A stretch of 64,000 nt of DNA from Rhizobium sp. WSM4643 (GCF_025152745.1 NZ_CP104041.1:186001-250000); one strand, 5' to 3'; shown: positions 10,662 to 19,774, counted from the stretch's first letter. The notes: generated from the letters alone by a model not told the origin. Numbers and translations are program-made.

Positions 10662-11621
10662 ATGGAACCCGCTCATATGCTCCGCTACAAAAGAATTCCC
10701 CTCTCCGACGGCGCGACCTCGATTCCGGCATTGGGTTTCGGTACGCTAATCCCCGATCCTGCCGCCACCAAACGTGCCGTTGCCGCAGCGCTTGAAGCTG
10801 GGTTCCGGCATCTCGATTGCGCGGAACGATATGGCAATGAAGACGCAGTCGGAGAGGCGATGCGCGAAGCCCTCGCCGCTGGCACTGTCCGGCGCGAAGA
10901 TGTATTTGTCACGACCAAGCTCTGGAATACCAATCACCGTCCAGAGCGGGTGCTTGCTGCATTTCAGGCGAGCCTCCGACGTCTTCAGGTCGATTATGTC
11001 GACTGTTATCTCATCCACACCCCTTTCGCGTTTCAACCCGGCGACGAGAATGATCCAAGGGACGAACACGGCGAGGTCATTTACGATTCAGGAGTGAGTC
11101 TAATCGACACCTGGCGCGCACTTGAGGCGCTTGTGGACAGTGGCAGGTGCAGGTCCATTGGCCTGTCGGATGTTACGCTGGAAAAGTTGAAGGACATTGT
11201 CGCGGTTGCGCGGATCAAGCCGGCCGTGGTGCAAGTGGAGTCGCATCCGTACCTGCCGGAATGGGAGTTGCTTGACTTTTGTCGAGAGCACGGGATCGTC
11301 CTGCTGGCCTTTGCGGCTCTCGGGCATGGCATGGAGCCCAATCTGCTCGAAGATCCGGTCATTAAGGCAATAGCTCATCGCGTCAATAAGACGCCGGCGC
11401 AGGTTGCGCTGGCCTGGGCAGTGCAGCGCGGCACTGCCTTCCTCACCACCTCGGTCACATCCAGCCGGACCAGGGAGAATTTTGACCTTTCCGCATTGCC
11501 GGAAGACGCGATGCAGCAGATCCGAGATGGCATAAAGACGAACATCCGCTTCAACGGAGTCGTCGAAACTGGAGTCCCGGGTTTCATTCCTCGGGCCGGT
11601 CCAACTCAAGGCAGTCAGTGA
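10662..11621 (+). CDS. Aldo/keto reductase
   Basis: A 319-residue NADPH-dependent reductase with the (beta/alpha)8 fold of the AKR superfamily. The catalytic tetrad is D52 and Y57 (LDCAERYGNE), K86 (VTTKLWN) and H119 (YLIHTPF). The family signature GFRHLDCAERYGNE and the later SIGLSDVTLEKL block are present, slightly diverged from the usual SNF. ATG 10662 follows AGGGA. It lies 179 bases after the efflux permease and 103 bases before a TetR gene in the same direction, so it may belong to the same detoxification group; carbonyl substrate unknown. Confidence 0.9.
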   Translation: MEPAHMLRYKRIPLSDGATSIPALGFGTLIPDPAATKRAVAAALEAGFRHLDCAERYGNEDAVGEAMREALAAGTVRREDVFVTTKLWNTNHRPERVLAAFQASLRRLQVDYVDCYLIHTPFAFQPGDENDPRDEHGEVIYDSGVSLIDTWRALEALVDSGRCRSIGLSDVTLEKLKDIVAVARIKPAVVQVESHPYLPEWELLDFCREHGIVLLAFAALGHGMEPNLLEDPVIKAIAHRVNKTPAQVALAWAVQRGTAFLTTSVTSSRTRENFDLSALPEDAMQQIRDGIKTNIRFNGVVETGVPGFIPRAGPTQGSQ

Positions 11622-11724
11622 GCGGGAGTTTGGCGAGATTTCCGAAACGCTCCTGAGGCGTCCGCCATAGGTTCTTCCCCATTGCCTGTTGATCGGTGAC
11701 ATCGACTTGGGCTACGCCTGAATA

Positions 11725-12339
11725 ATGATCACGACCCCAAATGCTGTCTCGGCAAGAAAACGAACCTCTATCGGATCGCGTCGCAATCCGGAGGCGGAGG
11801 CCGCAGTGCTGGCAGCCGCGAGGGAACTCATCTCTGAGAAGGGTTACGCGGGATTTTCTGTCGAAGAAGTCGCGCGAAGAGCTGGAGCGGGAAAGACCAC
11901 CATTTACAGATGGTACCCCACGAAGGCAGATCTCTTTATCGCGATCTATACGATGGAACGATCGACTTTTGTGACGGTGCCCGACGTCGGGAACTTGGTC
12001 GAAGAGCTGGTGCAGTACACGACGAGTCTGTGGCGTTTCTGGTCCTCCCACCCGGCCGGAGCTGCATTGAAGGGATTGATCGCGGAGGCACAAGGCACCG
12101 AAGAGGCGTTGGGAGCACTGCGCGACAAGTTCCTTCCGGACCGCACTGCCGACGTGAGGCATATATTGACCAGTGGCGCGGCCCGCGGCGAAATATGCCT
12201 CGAGGAGGTCGATGACAAGGTCTCGCTTTGGGTGGGGTTTAGCTGGTTTAAACTTTTGATCGGCGAACTTCATGACGAAGACGCAATTGGGCCTGTCATG
12301 ATGCAGATCTCGGGTGTCCCACGACACGTTCAGTCCTGA
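11725..12339 (+). CDS. TetR/AcrR-family transcriptional regulator
   Basis: A 204-residue regulator with an N-terminal helix-turn-helix at about 25-70 (AARELISEKGYAGFSVEEVARRAGAGKTTIYRWYPTKADL). The GKTTIYRWYPTKADL recognition segment is typical of the TetR subgroup with a TetR_C_11-like ligand domain (SSHPAGAALKGLIAEAQG). It closes the group of efflux pump and aldo/keto reductase genes, and is the best candidate to bind the inverted repeat in the efflux promoter at 7582-7599 (inference, not shown). Confidence 0.88.
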   Translation: MITTPNAVSARKRTSIGSRRNPEAEAAVLAAARELISEKGYAGFSVEEVARRAGAGKTTIYRWYPTKADLFIAIYTMERSTFVTVPDVGNLVEELVQYTTSLWRFWSSHPAGAALKGLIAEAQGTEEALGALRDKFLPDRTADVRHILTSGAARGEICLEEVDDKVSLWVGFSWFKLLIGELHDEDAIGPVMMQISGVPRHVQS

Positions 12340-12610
12340 GCATCGTGCCACCGCCAGCCTTGTCCGGCCTGGCCGAGATTTATGGCCGAACACGGTGAAA
12401 TTGTCCGTTTTTTCAAGGACTGATCCCAGCAGAGATTGGTTTGCTGCATTCGGTTCCTCGCGAGGAGTCGTTTGGGGGTTGAATTCCTATAGGCTCTCAT
12501 GTCGCATCCCACCGGCTTGCAGTGGAAACGACGATGTGCGACTTCCGTTGCTCGCCCTGCCGTCAAGAAACCATCACAGTCGGCCGTTATGGACGTTATA
12601 TGGAGGACGC

Positions 12611-13084
12611 ATGGACAAGCCCTGGAAGATCAGCCGCGGACCGATTGCGGCAACCGAGCTCGACGTGGAGAAGGCAAACGCGATCAATGTGCTGTTGATC
12701 CGGCCGGCGGGCGTCCTTCCGGCCAAGGCGGGAGATCCGGTCCTTCCTTTTGCCGTCGGCCTTTTCAATGAACTCCGCCCGCTCCTGAAGCCCGATGCCG
12801 GTGTCACCACGCTCAGGCGAGCGACCGCGGCCTATGTCCACTGCCGGCGCTACTATTTCGCCAGCGCCCAACCCGATTCCATGCGCCATGGCCTTGACGG
12901 CGAACCCGTCGAACCACTGTCGTCCGAAGACCGGCTGGTTGCGCAAAAGCGCTTCCTGAGCCTCAAGCAGACCACTGGCAAAGCCGACGCGCCAGAACAA
13001 ACAGCACCGGTTCCCGCTCCGCTGTTGAGCAAAAGCGAACAGATCCGTGCAGCCCTCCTCGGCAAAAGGAACGCGGCCAGCTAG
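12611..13084 (+). CDS. ProQ/FinO-domain RNA-binding protein
   Basis: A 157-residue protein whose central part (about residues 40-115) follows the ProQ/FinO fold: LPFAVGLFNELRPLL, then TLRRATAAYVHCRRYYFA, then HGLDGEPVEPLSSEDRLVAQKRF. The same order occurs in E. coli ProQ (IGIFQDL..., LRSALRLYTSSWRYL, RVDLDGNPCGEL...). Such proteins are small-RNA chaperones. The C-terminal 40 residues are low in complexity and Pro/Ala-rich. ATG 12611 follows GGAGG. It stands alone; the 270 bases upstream show no other gene. Confidence 0.75.
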   Translation: MDKPWKISRGPIAATELDVEKANAINVLLIRPAGVLPAKAGDPVLPFAVGLFNELRPLLKPDAGVTTLRRATAAYVHCRRYYFASAQPDSMRHGLDGEPVEPLSSEDRLVAQKRFLSLKQTTGKADAPEQTAPVPAPLLSKSEQIRAALLGKRNAAS

Positions 13085-13194
13085 AGCGGGGTGACATCAG
13101 CGTTTCATATCCGCCTGGCCGTCATTGCGGGTTCTTGGTCATGCGACCGTTATTCACAAGGGCGACGTAGTCGCTCTCTGAGCTTGGCCGCATC

Positions 13195-13217
13195 GGGGGC
13201 GCGGAAAACGCGCCCCC
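13195..13217. terminator. Strong hairpin between converging genes
   Basis: A perfect 9-bp stem (GGGGGCGCG, loop GAAAA, CGCGCCCCC) lies between the end of the ProQ-domain gene (+) and the end of the sugar ABC operon (-). There is no T tract on either side, so it is a possible bidirectional, Rho-independent-like stop or an mRNA 3' end stabiliser rather than a textbook terminator. Confidence 0.5.
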
Positions 13218-13255
13218 GGCTGGCGCCGACCGAAGGGGAGGGGCAATCGGCCGGG

Positions 13256-14317
13256 TCAGTTCAACGGCGCTTCGCCTGATGTGATCCGCTGCTCGTTTCC
13301 GGCAAACAGGTGAACCGCATCATGGATTGGCGCAATCCTCAGCACCTCGCCGGGGGCTGCCCTGATCCGTTCCCTGAAGACGCAGGTCAGCGTCTGCGTC
13401 CCCAACCGGACGATGACGAGCGTTTCCGAACCCGTGGGCTCGACGACCACCGTCGTGACCTCGATGCCGCCTCGGTCCAATCGGATATGTTCGGGGCGAA
13501 TGCCGTAAGTCACGGCTTCAGGCGCACGACGCTCGCTTGGCAGGAGCAGACCGTCGGCGGTTCGAAACCCCTCTTCCGTCATGTTCCCACTGATGAAATT
13601 CATCGCCGGGGAGCCGATGAAGCCGGCCACGAAAAGATTGTTCGGACGATCGTACAATTCCAGCGGAGAACCCGACTGCTCGATCAGGCCGTCCTTCATG
13701 ACGACGATCTTGTCAGCCATGGTCATGGCTTCGATCTGGTCGTGGGTGACATAGATGGTGGTCGTCTGCAGCCGTTGATGCAATTCCTTGATCTCGGAGC
13801 GCATCTGCACCCTGAGCTTGGCATCGAGGTTCGACAGGGGCTCGTCGAACAGGAAGACGGCCGGGTCGCGCACGATCGCCCGCCCCATCGCCACACGCTG
13901 CCTCTGGCCGCCCGACAGTTGCTTGGGGTATCTCTCCAGGAGACTCTCGAGGCCGAGGATCTTCGCGGCGTTGCCGACCCGCTGATCGATCTCCGTCCTC
14001 GGCATTCGTTTCAGCCGCAGCGAAAAGCCCATGTTCTTGGCAACAGTCATGTGCGGGTAGAGCGCGTAGTTCTGGAACACCATGGCGATGTCCCGGTCCT
14101 TGGGGGCAAGCTCGTTGACGATATGCTTGCCGATCTGGATCTGCCCTGAGGTGATGCCCTCGAGGCCCGCAATCATTCTCAAAAGTGTGGATTTGCCGCA
14201 ACCCGAGGGACCGACCAGAACGACGAACTCGCCGTCGCCGATATCGACCGAGACGCCTTTTATGGCTTTGAACGCGCCGTAGTCCTTGCGAGCATTGTTA
14301 ACCGAAACATGAGCCAT
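13256..14317 (-). CDS. Sugar ABC importer ATPase (MalK/UgpC type)
   Basis: A 353-residue ABC ATPase of the CUT1 type. Walker A GPSGCGKST is at 36-44, the signature LSGGQRQR at 134-141 and Walker B FLFDEP at 155-160, followed by the switch His in YVTHDQIEAM. The C-terminal third is the regulatory TOBE/OB region with YGIRPEHI. It is the last gene of an operon read leftwards, 21 bases after the isomerase gene. It should energise the two permeases encoded at 16538-18306. The substrate is inferred below to be an alpha-mannoside because of a shared promoter with a GH38 gene. Confidence 0.93.
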   Translation of the reverse strand: MAHVSVNNARKDYGAFKAIKGVSVDIGDGEFVVLVGPSGCGKSTLLRMIAGLEGITSGQIQIGKHIVNELAPKDRDIAMVFQNYALYPHMTVAKNMGFSLRLKRMPRTEIDQRVGNAAKILGLESLLERYPKQLSGGQRQRVAMGRAIVRDPAVFLFDEPLSNLDAKLRVQMRSEIKELHQRLQTTTIYVTHDQIEAMTMADKIVVMKDGLIEQSGSPLELYDRPNNLFVAGFIGSPAMNFISGNMTEEGFRTADGLLLPSERRAPEAVTYGIRPEHIRLDRGGIEVTTVVVEPTGSETLVIVRLGTQTLTCVFRERIRAAPGEVLRIAPIHDAVHLFAGNEQRITSGEAPLN

Positions 14318-14338
14318 TACCGTCCTCCGAAATCTCTG

Positions 14339-15193
14339 TCAAAGTCCGCTCAGGACGTTTCTCAAATAATCGAGGCCGAGGCGCTCGCCGTCTTTGCGCG
14401 CGGCCAAGTCCTTGCCCGGCCAGCCATAGGCGGCATCCTCATGTTCGATCGACAGCGTGCCGTTGAAACCAGCACCGCGGGCCTGGCGCAGAAACCTCGG
14501 CCAATCGATGAGGCCGAGCCCGGGCAGCTTGTATTGCCACCAGCCCTTGCCGTGATAGCCGATTGCCTGCAGCCTCTCCGGATCGATTGCCGTGTCCTTG
14601 GCATGAAGAATGGCAATGCGGTCTTTCACCGCCTCCATCGCCTGATAGGGATCGACGCCGATGCGAATGAGGTGGGAGGGATCGAATTCCAGCCCGAAAC
14701 GAGGATCGCTGATCCGGTGAAAAAGCTCCTGCCATCCTTTGGGTGTCGTTCCGATGAAATTATCCTTCGGACCCGGCCAGTTCTCGATTGCGATGGTGAG
14801 CCCATACGGTTCTGTCCTCGCGATCAGCCCGTTGGCGAAATCGGCGAAGTCATCATAATTGGCTTCGTCGCTTGCGGTGTCGTCCCGGCCCGGGAAGATC
14901 ACGAAGATCGGGACGCCCGCTTGCCCGATCGCGCTCGCATATTCGGCGGTCGTCTCGCGAAGTGCCGTTCGTTTTCCCCGGTCGGCATCGAGCTGATTGC
15001 CGAAATAGGTCATCGACGACACGAAGAGGTCGCGGCTGCGCGCCAGCGCGACGGCGGCCTCCACCTGATCCGGCGTCTTGATATGGCCGCCGATGTCGAT
15101 CTCGATGGCGTCGAACCCGGCCGATGCGGCGAAATCCACCACTTCCTCCAGCGGGCGATCGTTGAATGTCGATGTGTAAAAGCCGATCTTCAC
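14339..15193 (-). CDS. Sugar phosphate isomerase/epimerase-like TIM barrel
   Basis: A 284-residue protein of the AP-endonuclease-2/xylose isomerase-like family, which isomerises or epimerises sugars and sugar derivatives with bound metal. Visible metal and active-site blocks are AIENWPGP, GLEFDPSHLIRIGVD, ILHAKDTA and GTLSIEHEDAAYG. The reading begins at GTG 15193, where homologues begin (VKIGFYTSTF). GGAGG sits six bases upstream, and was itself created by a tandem repeat that copies the start site. Encoded between the ROK repressor and the ATPase of the importer operon, it probably processes the imported sugar. Confidence 0.85.
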   Translation of the reverse strand: MKIGFYTSTFNDRPLEEVVDFAASAGFDAIEIDIGGHIKTPDQVEAAVALARSRDLFVSSMTYFGNQLDADRGKRTALRETTAEYASAIGQAGVPIFVIFPGRDDTASDEANYDDFADFANGLIARTEPYGLTIAIENWPGPKDNFIGTTPKGWQELFHRISDPRFGLEFDPSHLIRIGVDPYQAMEAVKDRIAILHAKDTAIDPERLQAIGYHGKGWWQYKLPGLGLIDWPRFLRQARGAGFNGTLSIEHEDAAYGWPGKDLAARKDGERLGLDYLRNVLSGL

Positions 15194-15238
15194 CAAAATC
15201 CTCCGATCTTCACCAAAATCCCGATCTTCACCAAAATC
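15183..15238 (-). repeat. Three tandem copies of the isomerase start site
   Basis: The 18-base unit CCGATCTTCACCAAAATC (plus-strand sense) occurs at 15183-15200, 15203-15220 and 15221-15238, with two extra bases between the first and second copies. Read on the minus strand each copy contains GTG-AAG-ATC-GG, i.e. the gene's own start codon and next codons. The copy nearest the gene is the true start. The extra bases after copy two complete the GGAGG ribosome site. Confidence 0.9.
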
Positions 15239-15258
15239 CCTGGGCCTTGCCGACCGTT

Positions 15259-16497
15259 TCAACTGTTCAGGCGGTCCATGTTCTTGAGTGGCGAGCGTGT
15301 GCGTTGAGCAGGGTCAGCCGATGCGAGCATGAGGGCCGCTGCCATCGGCATGACCGCCGCCCCCATGGCAGAGGCATCCTCTCCGAGCGAGGCGCGATGA
15401 AGCGAGGGCAGGTTGGGGTCCTCGGCATCGAGATGCTCGTGCACATAACGCAGCAACTCGTCGACGATGCGGATCGGCAATCGGCCGCCGACGAGGACGG
15501 CGTCGGGGTCGACGACCATGCCGATATGCTTGACGGCGACGGCCAGATGCGCGCTCATTTCCTTCAGCCACTGCGAAACGAGGCGCCTGCCATGCGCATC
15601 CAGCGTCAGGAGATCGTGGGGAACATTCACTTCGACGCCGTTTTTCGCAAGGAAATCATAGAGGAAGAACAGCGAGAATATCTCGCCGAGAAGCTGGACC
15701 TTATGGGCCTTCCCGTCACCGCTGTCGGCGATCGGCAGCCAGCCGATTTCACCGCTGAGGCCCATGGCGCCACGATGGCCGTTGCCGTCGAGCACGAGGC
15801 CGCCGCCCGGGCATGGATTGATGGCGACGTAGAAGAAGCTGCTACTTTCAGCACCCAGTCCGTAATCGAGTTCGGCCAGGGCTGCGGCATTGGCTTCATT
15901 CTCGATGAAGACGGGATGGGGTGTCAGGTTCTCCAGTGCGGTGCGTACATCGAATGCAGTCCATTCCTGATAAGCCTTGGGCTTGCCGAGGAGCGAAATC
16001 TCGCCAAGCCAATCCGGCATCGCCAGACCGATACCGGCGAGGCGCGCGTCGTCGATGAGCCGGCTGCGCTGGAAATGCGAAATAGCATCGGCCGTCAGTT
16101 GCAGGAATTCCGTCGGCAGGATGAAACGTTTCTCATGATGCACGCGGGCACGGACATTGCCGACGGCATCGACGGCCAGGATCGTCAGATGGTCGCGATC
16201 GATGTTGATGCCGATGGCAAAGCAGGCATCCGGATTGATTTCGAGTTCGATCGCCGGCTGGCCTCTCAGCCCATGCCGCCGGCGGGCTTCCATGATCAGG
16301 CCCTCGTCCAGCAGACGATCGACGATCCGGGCGATTGCCGGTTTGGTAAAACCCGTCCGCCTGGCGATTTCGGCGCGCGAAATCGGCGCCTGGCGATGGA
16401 TGCAGCGCAGCACGACGGCCCTGTTGTGCTCACCTGCATCTTCGACATTGGCGCCGGTCAGATCCGGGGACAGCCTGGCGCCGAGTGTCTGGTTCAT
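15259..16497 (-). CDS. ROK-family transcriptional repressor
   Basis: A 412-residue NagC/Mlc-like protein. An N-terminal winged helix (about 22-75: LRCIHRQAPISRAEIARRTGFTKPAIARIVDRLLDEGLI) is followed by a sugar-kinase-like ROK domain with INIDRDHLTILAVDAVG, FIENEANAAALAEL and GLSGEIGWLP. The cysteine zinc site usual in ROK proteins is replaced here (GEIGWLPIAD follows without CxCGxxGC), so it is a zinc-less variant. It sits inside the importer operon, 41 bases after the second permease, and is the best candidate to bind the operator-like block at 19850-19882. Sugar binding would relieve repression (family knowledge). Confidence 0.9.
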   Translation of the reverse strand: MNQTLGARLSPDLTGANVEDAGEHNRAVVLRCIHRQAPISRAEIARRTGFTKPAIARIVDRLLDEGLIMEARRRHGLRGQPAIELEINPDACFAIGINIDRDHLTILAVDAVGNVRARVHHEKRFILPTEFLQLTADAISHFQRSRLIDDARLAGIGLAMPDWLGEISLLGKPKAYQEWTAFDVRTALENLTPHPVFIENEANAAALAELDYGLGAESSSFFYVAINPCPGGGLVLDGNGHRGAMGLSGEIGWLPIADSGDGKAHKVQLLGEIFSLFFLYDFLAKNGVEVNVPHDLLTLDAHGRRLVSQWLKEMSAHLAVAVKHIGMVVDPDAVLVGGRLPIRIVDELLRYVHEHLDAEDPNLPSLHRASLGEDASAMGAAVMPMAAALMLASADPAQRTRSPLKNMDRLNS

Positions 16498-16537
16498 GCC
16501 CGAAATCCTTCCTTGTGCATAAAGACTAAACCGCTCC

Positions 16538-17380
16538 TCATCCCTTGACCGCGCCGCTGGTCATCGCACCGAGGATCAGCCGTTGGAGCGACAGGAAGGC
16601 AACGATTGCCGGAACGACTGCGATCAGGCAGGCGGCGGCAAGCAGTTGGATGGACGAGTCGGTTTGCATGCCGCGGAAGTTAAAGATCCCGACGCCGATC
16701 GGCATCAGATCATTTTTCGTGAGCAACAGAAAAGGCACCAAAAATTGCGACCAGCCGGCAATCACAGTGATGATGAAGACGGAGGCTATGCCCGGCGCCG
16801 ATAATGGCAGAATGATCCGCCAGAAGACGGAAAACCTGTTGCAGCCGTCGATCATGGCCGCTTCGTCGAGGCTGCGCGGGATGCCGTCGACCGAACTCTT
16901 CAGAAGCCAGGTCGCCAGCGGAACGCCAAGCGCGATATACACCATGACGACGGCAAAATGCGTATCCAGTAGCCCCAGACGGTTCATGTAGCGGTAAAGC
17001 GGCACCATGATCACAAGTGGCGAGATCATCTGGAAGAGCAGCAGCCCCATCATCGACAGGCCCTTGCCCCGGAATTGAAAGCGGGAAAAAGCGTATGCGG
17101 CAGGCAGAGCGACGATCAGGACGCCCAGTCCGCTAAGGGCGGCAAGCTTGAGGCCGTTCCAGAGATAGATCGGAAAGTAGCTGTTGTTCAAAACGGTGAT
17201 GAAATTGTCGATGGTCGGATTGTTTGGAATATATCGCGCCGCGCCGCGATAGATCTCGCGCTTGTCACGCATTGCCATCGACAGGAGATAGGTGAGGGGG
17301 CCGGCGAAGAACACGAATATTACCAGCATGAAAAGATAGCTCATGGCATCGCCGAGCCGCGTTCCGGTCCGTCCGTTCAT
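16538..17380 (-). CDS. Sugar ABC importer permease (MalG type)
   Basis: A 280-residue inner-membrane protein with six predicted membrane segments. The EAA loop that docks the ATPase reads EAAMIDGCNRFSVFWRIILPLSAPG at about 185-210, the CUT1 pattern. Its ATG overlaps the previous permease stop by four bases (ATGA), so translation is coupled. It pairs with the permease at 17377-18306 and the ATPase at 13256-14317. Confidence 0.93.
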   Translation of the reverse strand: MNGRTGTRLGDAMSYLFMLVIFVFFAGPLTYLLSMAMRDKREIYRGAARYIPNNPTIDNFITVLNNSYFPIYLWNGLKLAALSGLGVLIVALPAAYAFSRFQFRGKGLSMMGLLLFQMISPLVIMVPLYRYMNRLGLLDTHFAVVMVYIALGVPLATWLLKSSVDGIPRSLDEAAMIDGCNRFSVFWRIILPLSAPGIASVFIITVIAGWSQFLVPFLLLTKNDLMPIGVGIFNFRGMQTDSSIQLLAAACLIAVVPAIVAFLSLQRLILGAMTSGAVKG

Positions 17381-18306
17381 TGCTCTTCATCCTTCGGCAG
17401 GAACGACGCATAGATAAAGGCCAGCCCGAGGCTGATGATCAGCATGAGCACGGAGAGCACGCTGCCGCCGGACAGGTCGTAGTTTCTAAAGACGATATTG
17501 AAGACGTAGAGCGAAATGACCTCGGTCGCGCGCCCCGGACCGCCGCCCGTCAGCGTGATGATCGCATCGAAGGTATTCACCGTCTGGATCGTAATGAGGA
17601 TCATGTTGACGAGGATTGCCGCGCGCAGTTGCGGAAGCGTGACGAAGAAAAACTGCTGCGATGCCGTCGCGCCGTCGACCTCGGCGGCTTCATAGAGTGA
17701 GGGATCGATCGACTTCAGCGCCGCATACATGACGACCATCGAAAATGCCGTGCCGCGCCATATGTTGGAGATGAGGGTCGACCACGGCGCAATAGCAGGG
17801 TCCGAGAGCCAGGCGACCGTCGGCATGTGCATCAATCTTAGAATGCTGTTCAACGCACCATAAGGCGCTTCGGAAAAGAGCATCTGCCAGATGATACCGC
17901 CGGCGATTCCGGGGACCACCCACGCAACTAGCGCCGTTGTCCTCAAAATGGTGGTGCCGAACAGCCCACGCTTCTCACCGCGGATAACCACGACGGCGAC
18001 TGCAAGGCCTAAAATCTGCTGACCGATGACGCTGCCGCCGACGAAGATCAAGGTTGCCCATAATATGTCTGGCAGCTGTGGCGAGCTCAACGCATTGGTG
18101 ATCGACCCCAGCGTATAATCCTGATTGTCGCCGATCAGCGTGGCATTGGTGAATGAAAGCCTGAAAACGTCGATGACGGGGTAAAGGTAGAAGATGCCGA
18201 TGACGATGATCACGGGCATGATCCAGGGCAGCGGCGCACCGGCGAAACGGCGCATGAACGATCTGCTTTGAGGCGGGCTGTCAACCTCGATGGCAATGGG
18301 GCTCAT
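17377..18306 (-). CDS. Sugar ABC importer permease (MalF type)
   Basis: A 309-residue permease with an N-terminal cytoplasmic tail, then six membrane segments starting with LPWIMPVIIVIGIFYLYPVIDVF. The EAA motif is YEAAEVDGATASQQFFFVTLPQLRAA. ATG 18306 is chosen because the longer frame to 18519 runs through a RIME-like repeat and a hairpin. The gap to the binding-protein gene upstream is 170 bases and holds those two elements, so expression of the membrane genes is probably lower than that of the binding protein. Confidence 0.93.
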   Translation of the reverse strand: MSPIAIEVDSPPQSRSFMRRFAGAPLPWIMPVIIVIGIFYLYPVIDVFRLSFTNATLIGDNQDYTLGSITNALSSPQLPDILWATLIFVGGSVIGQQILGLAVAVVVIRGEKRGLFGTTILRTTALVAWVVPGIAGGIIWQMLFSEAPYGALNSILRLMHMPTVAWLSDPAIAPWSTLISNIWRGTAFSMVVMYAALKSIDPSLYEAAEVDGATASQQFFFVTLPQLRAAILVNMILITIQTVNTFDAIITLTGGGPGRATEVISLYVFNIVFRNYDLSGGSVLSVLMLIISLGLAFIYASFLPKDEEQ

Positions 18307-18341
18307 TAAGCTTCTCTGTCCGGGTTGGCTCGCGCATCGGC

Positions 18342-18433
18342 CCGAAATCGGAATCGATTTTCGGAAAGCACGATGCGTAGATTCAACGTGTTCCAGCGTC
18401 CTTTTGCGCGTGAAAAGGCGCACGACGCTGTAG
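18342..18433. repeat. RIME-like intergenic palindromic repeat
   Basis: Two palindromes follow each other: CCGAAATCG-gaa-TCGATTTTCGG at about 18342-18364, then AGCGTC...GACGCT at about 18395-18429 with an inner inverted CCTTTTgcgcg/AAAAGG. This resembles the rhizobial RIME elements I know from Rhizobiaceae genomes. A diverged second copy lies at 19951-20028. Confidence 0.6.
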
Positions 18434-18464
18434 GTGACGGCGCCTAGCGGGCAGGCGCCGTCAC
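18434..18464 (-). terminator. Hairpin after the binding-protein gene (attenuator or mRNA stabiliser)
   Basis: A perfect 11-bp inverted repeat, GTGACGGCGCC at 18434-18444 and its complement at 18454-18464, with a nine-base loop. It lies 11 bases past the stop of the solute-binding-protein gene and before the permease genes. No T tract follows, so partial termination or protection of the upstream mRNA from 3' decay is more likely than full termination. Confidence 0.65.
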
Positions 18465-18475
18465 AGTCGGAAACA

Positions 18476-19774
18476 CTAGAGACGCTTGTAAGCCTCCAGC
18501 GCCGCGTTAAAGGCGGCATTCAAGGCGTCTTCCGGCTTTTTGGTCCCGGAGAGAACGTCGCCCATCATGATCTGGATCTGGTTGGAGATTTCAGGATAGA
18601 TCGGCACACCCGGGCGCGCCTGTCCGTCAACCAGAGCCTTGGCGAAGGTCTTGTTGGCTTCGGTGGAGAAGACCTCATATTTGTCGAACAGTGATTTCCT
18701 GGTCGGCAACTGCTGCTGCAGCGCGTTTGCCGGCCCCATATAGACCTCGCGTGCGAGGTTGGCGCACATCTCGACCTTGTCCTTGTCCTTGCTGAAGGAG
18801 GCGATCGTCCAGCCGCCGGTGCCGGTCGAACGCTGATCGGCGCTGGGGCCGGGAATCGGCGAGAAGGTCCATTTGTTGAACTCGTCCTCGTCGAGCGTGG
18901 CCTTCAGCTGCGCATATTGCCAGTTGCCGCCGATGAAGAGCGCCGTCGTCGCCGCTGCGGCCGCAGCATTCATATCGTCGTAGTTCGCGATCGTGCTGAC
19001 GCGCTTGGGCGCGGCACCGGAATCGACGAGATCCTTGAAATAATTCAGCGCCTTCAGGAATTTCTCCTTGTTCTCGCCTTCGCCGAAGACTGGCTTGCCC
19101 GAGTCGTCGACGAGCTTGCCGCCCAGCGCCCAATAATTCGCCAGCCAGTCGAACGTCGTCCCTTCCCAGCGCCCGCCGTTGAAGAGAACGCCTTCCATGC
19201 CTTCCTTGGTGGAGGCGAGCGCGGCCTTTTTCAGGTCGTCCCATGTCTGCGGCGCATCGGCAACGATCGACTTGTTGCGGTAGAGCACACGAAGGTCCGT
19301 ATCCCACCACCAGGCGCGGACGGTCTGGTCCTTATCGGTGATGCCGCTGCGGATGAAGGGGAACAGGTCGTCCACTTCCTCCTTCGAAAAATACGGCGTG
19401 AAGTCCGCAAGCACATGATTGACCATGAACTGCGAGAGGACGAAGGAGTCGACGGCAGCGCAGTCAGGCGCGTTGCCGGCCTTGGCCTGCTCCAGCATCT
19501 TGGCCTGTTCGGTGCCGATGTCCGAGGACATGAATTGCATCTGCAATTTCCAGTCCGGATGCTTCTTGATGAAATCGACGAAGAGCTTCTGATAGCCCTC
19601 GGCGATCGCCGGATCCGGATTGTTGGGACTGTCGTTCGTCAGACGGACGACGAGGGATTTTGGCGCATCGGCAAGGCCGATCCTGTCTTTCGTGGCAAGT
19701 TCCTGGGCAAATGAAACGGATGCTGAAAATAACATAGTGCTCAGCGCAAATGCGCTGACGGTGGCGCTCTTCAT
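18476..19774 (-). CDS. Extracellular sugar-binding protein of ABC importer
   Basis: A 432-residue family-1 (MalE/UgpB-like) binding protein. A Sec signal peptide spans 1-24 (MKSATVSAFALSTMLFSASVSFA then QELA). The mature part has the two-lobe pattern with EQAKMLEQAKAGNAPDCAAVDSFVLSQFM and AALFIGGNWQYAQLK. ATG 19774 follows GGGAGGAGA. First gene of the operon that continues with two permeases, the ROK repressor, the isomerase and the ATPase. It is preceded by the operator-like block shared with the GH38 gene, which makes alpha-mannosides the leading substrate guess. Confidence 0.93.
   Translation of the reverse strand: MKSATVSAFALSTMLFSASVSFAQELATKDRIGLADAPKSLVVRLTNDSPNNPDPAIAEGYQKLFVDFIKKHPDWKLQMQFMSSDIGTEQAKMLEQAKAGNAPDCAAVDSFVLSQFMVNHVLADFTPYFSKEEVDDLFPFIRSGITDKDQTVRAWWWDTDLRVLYRNKSIVADAPQTWDDLKKAALASTKEGMEGVLFNGGRWEGTTFDWLANYWALGGKLVDDSGKPVFGEGENKEKFLKALNYFKDLVDSGAAPKRVSTIANYDDMNAAAAAATTALFIGGNWQYAQLKATLDEDEFNKWTFSPIPGPSADQRSTGTGGWTIASFSKDKDKVEMCANLAREVYMGPANALQQQLPTRKSLFDKYEVFSTEANKTFAKALVDGQARPGVPIYPEISNQIQIMMGDVLSGTKKPEDALNAAFNAALEAYKRL

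Noticed and set aside
11584..11702. Minus-strand frame at the end of the aldo/keto reductase gene, considered as a further gene
   Set aside because: It overlaps the reductase and the TetR gene, with no family resemblance and no ribosome site.
13195..13217. Textbook intrinsic terminator for the sugar ABC operon
   Set aside because: The stem is perfect but no T tract follows on either strand, so it is listed only as a hairpin of uncertain role.
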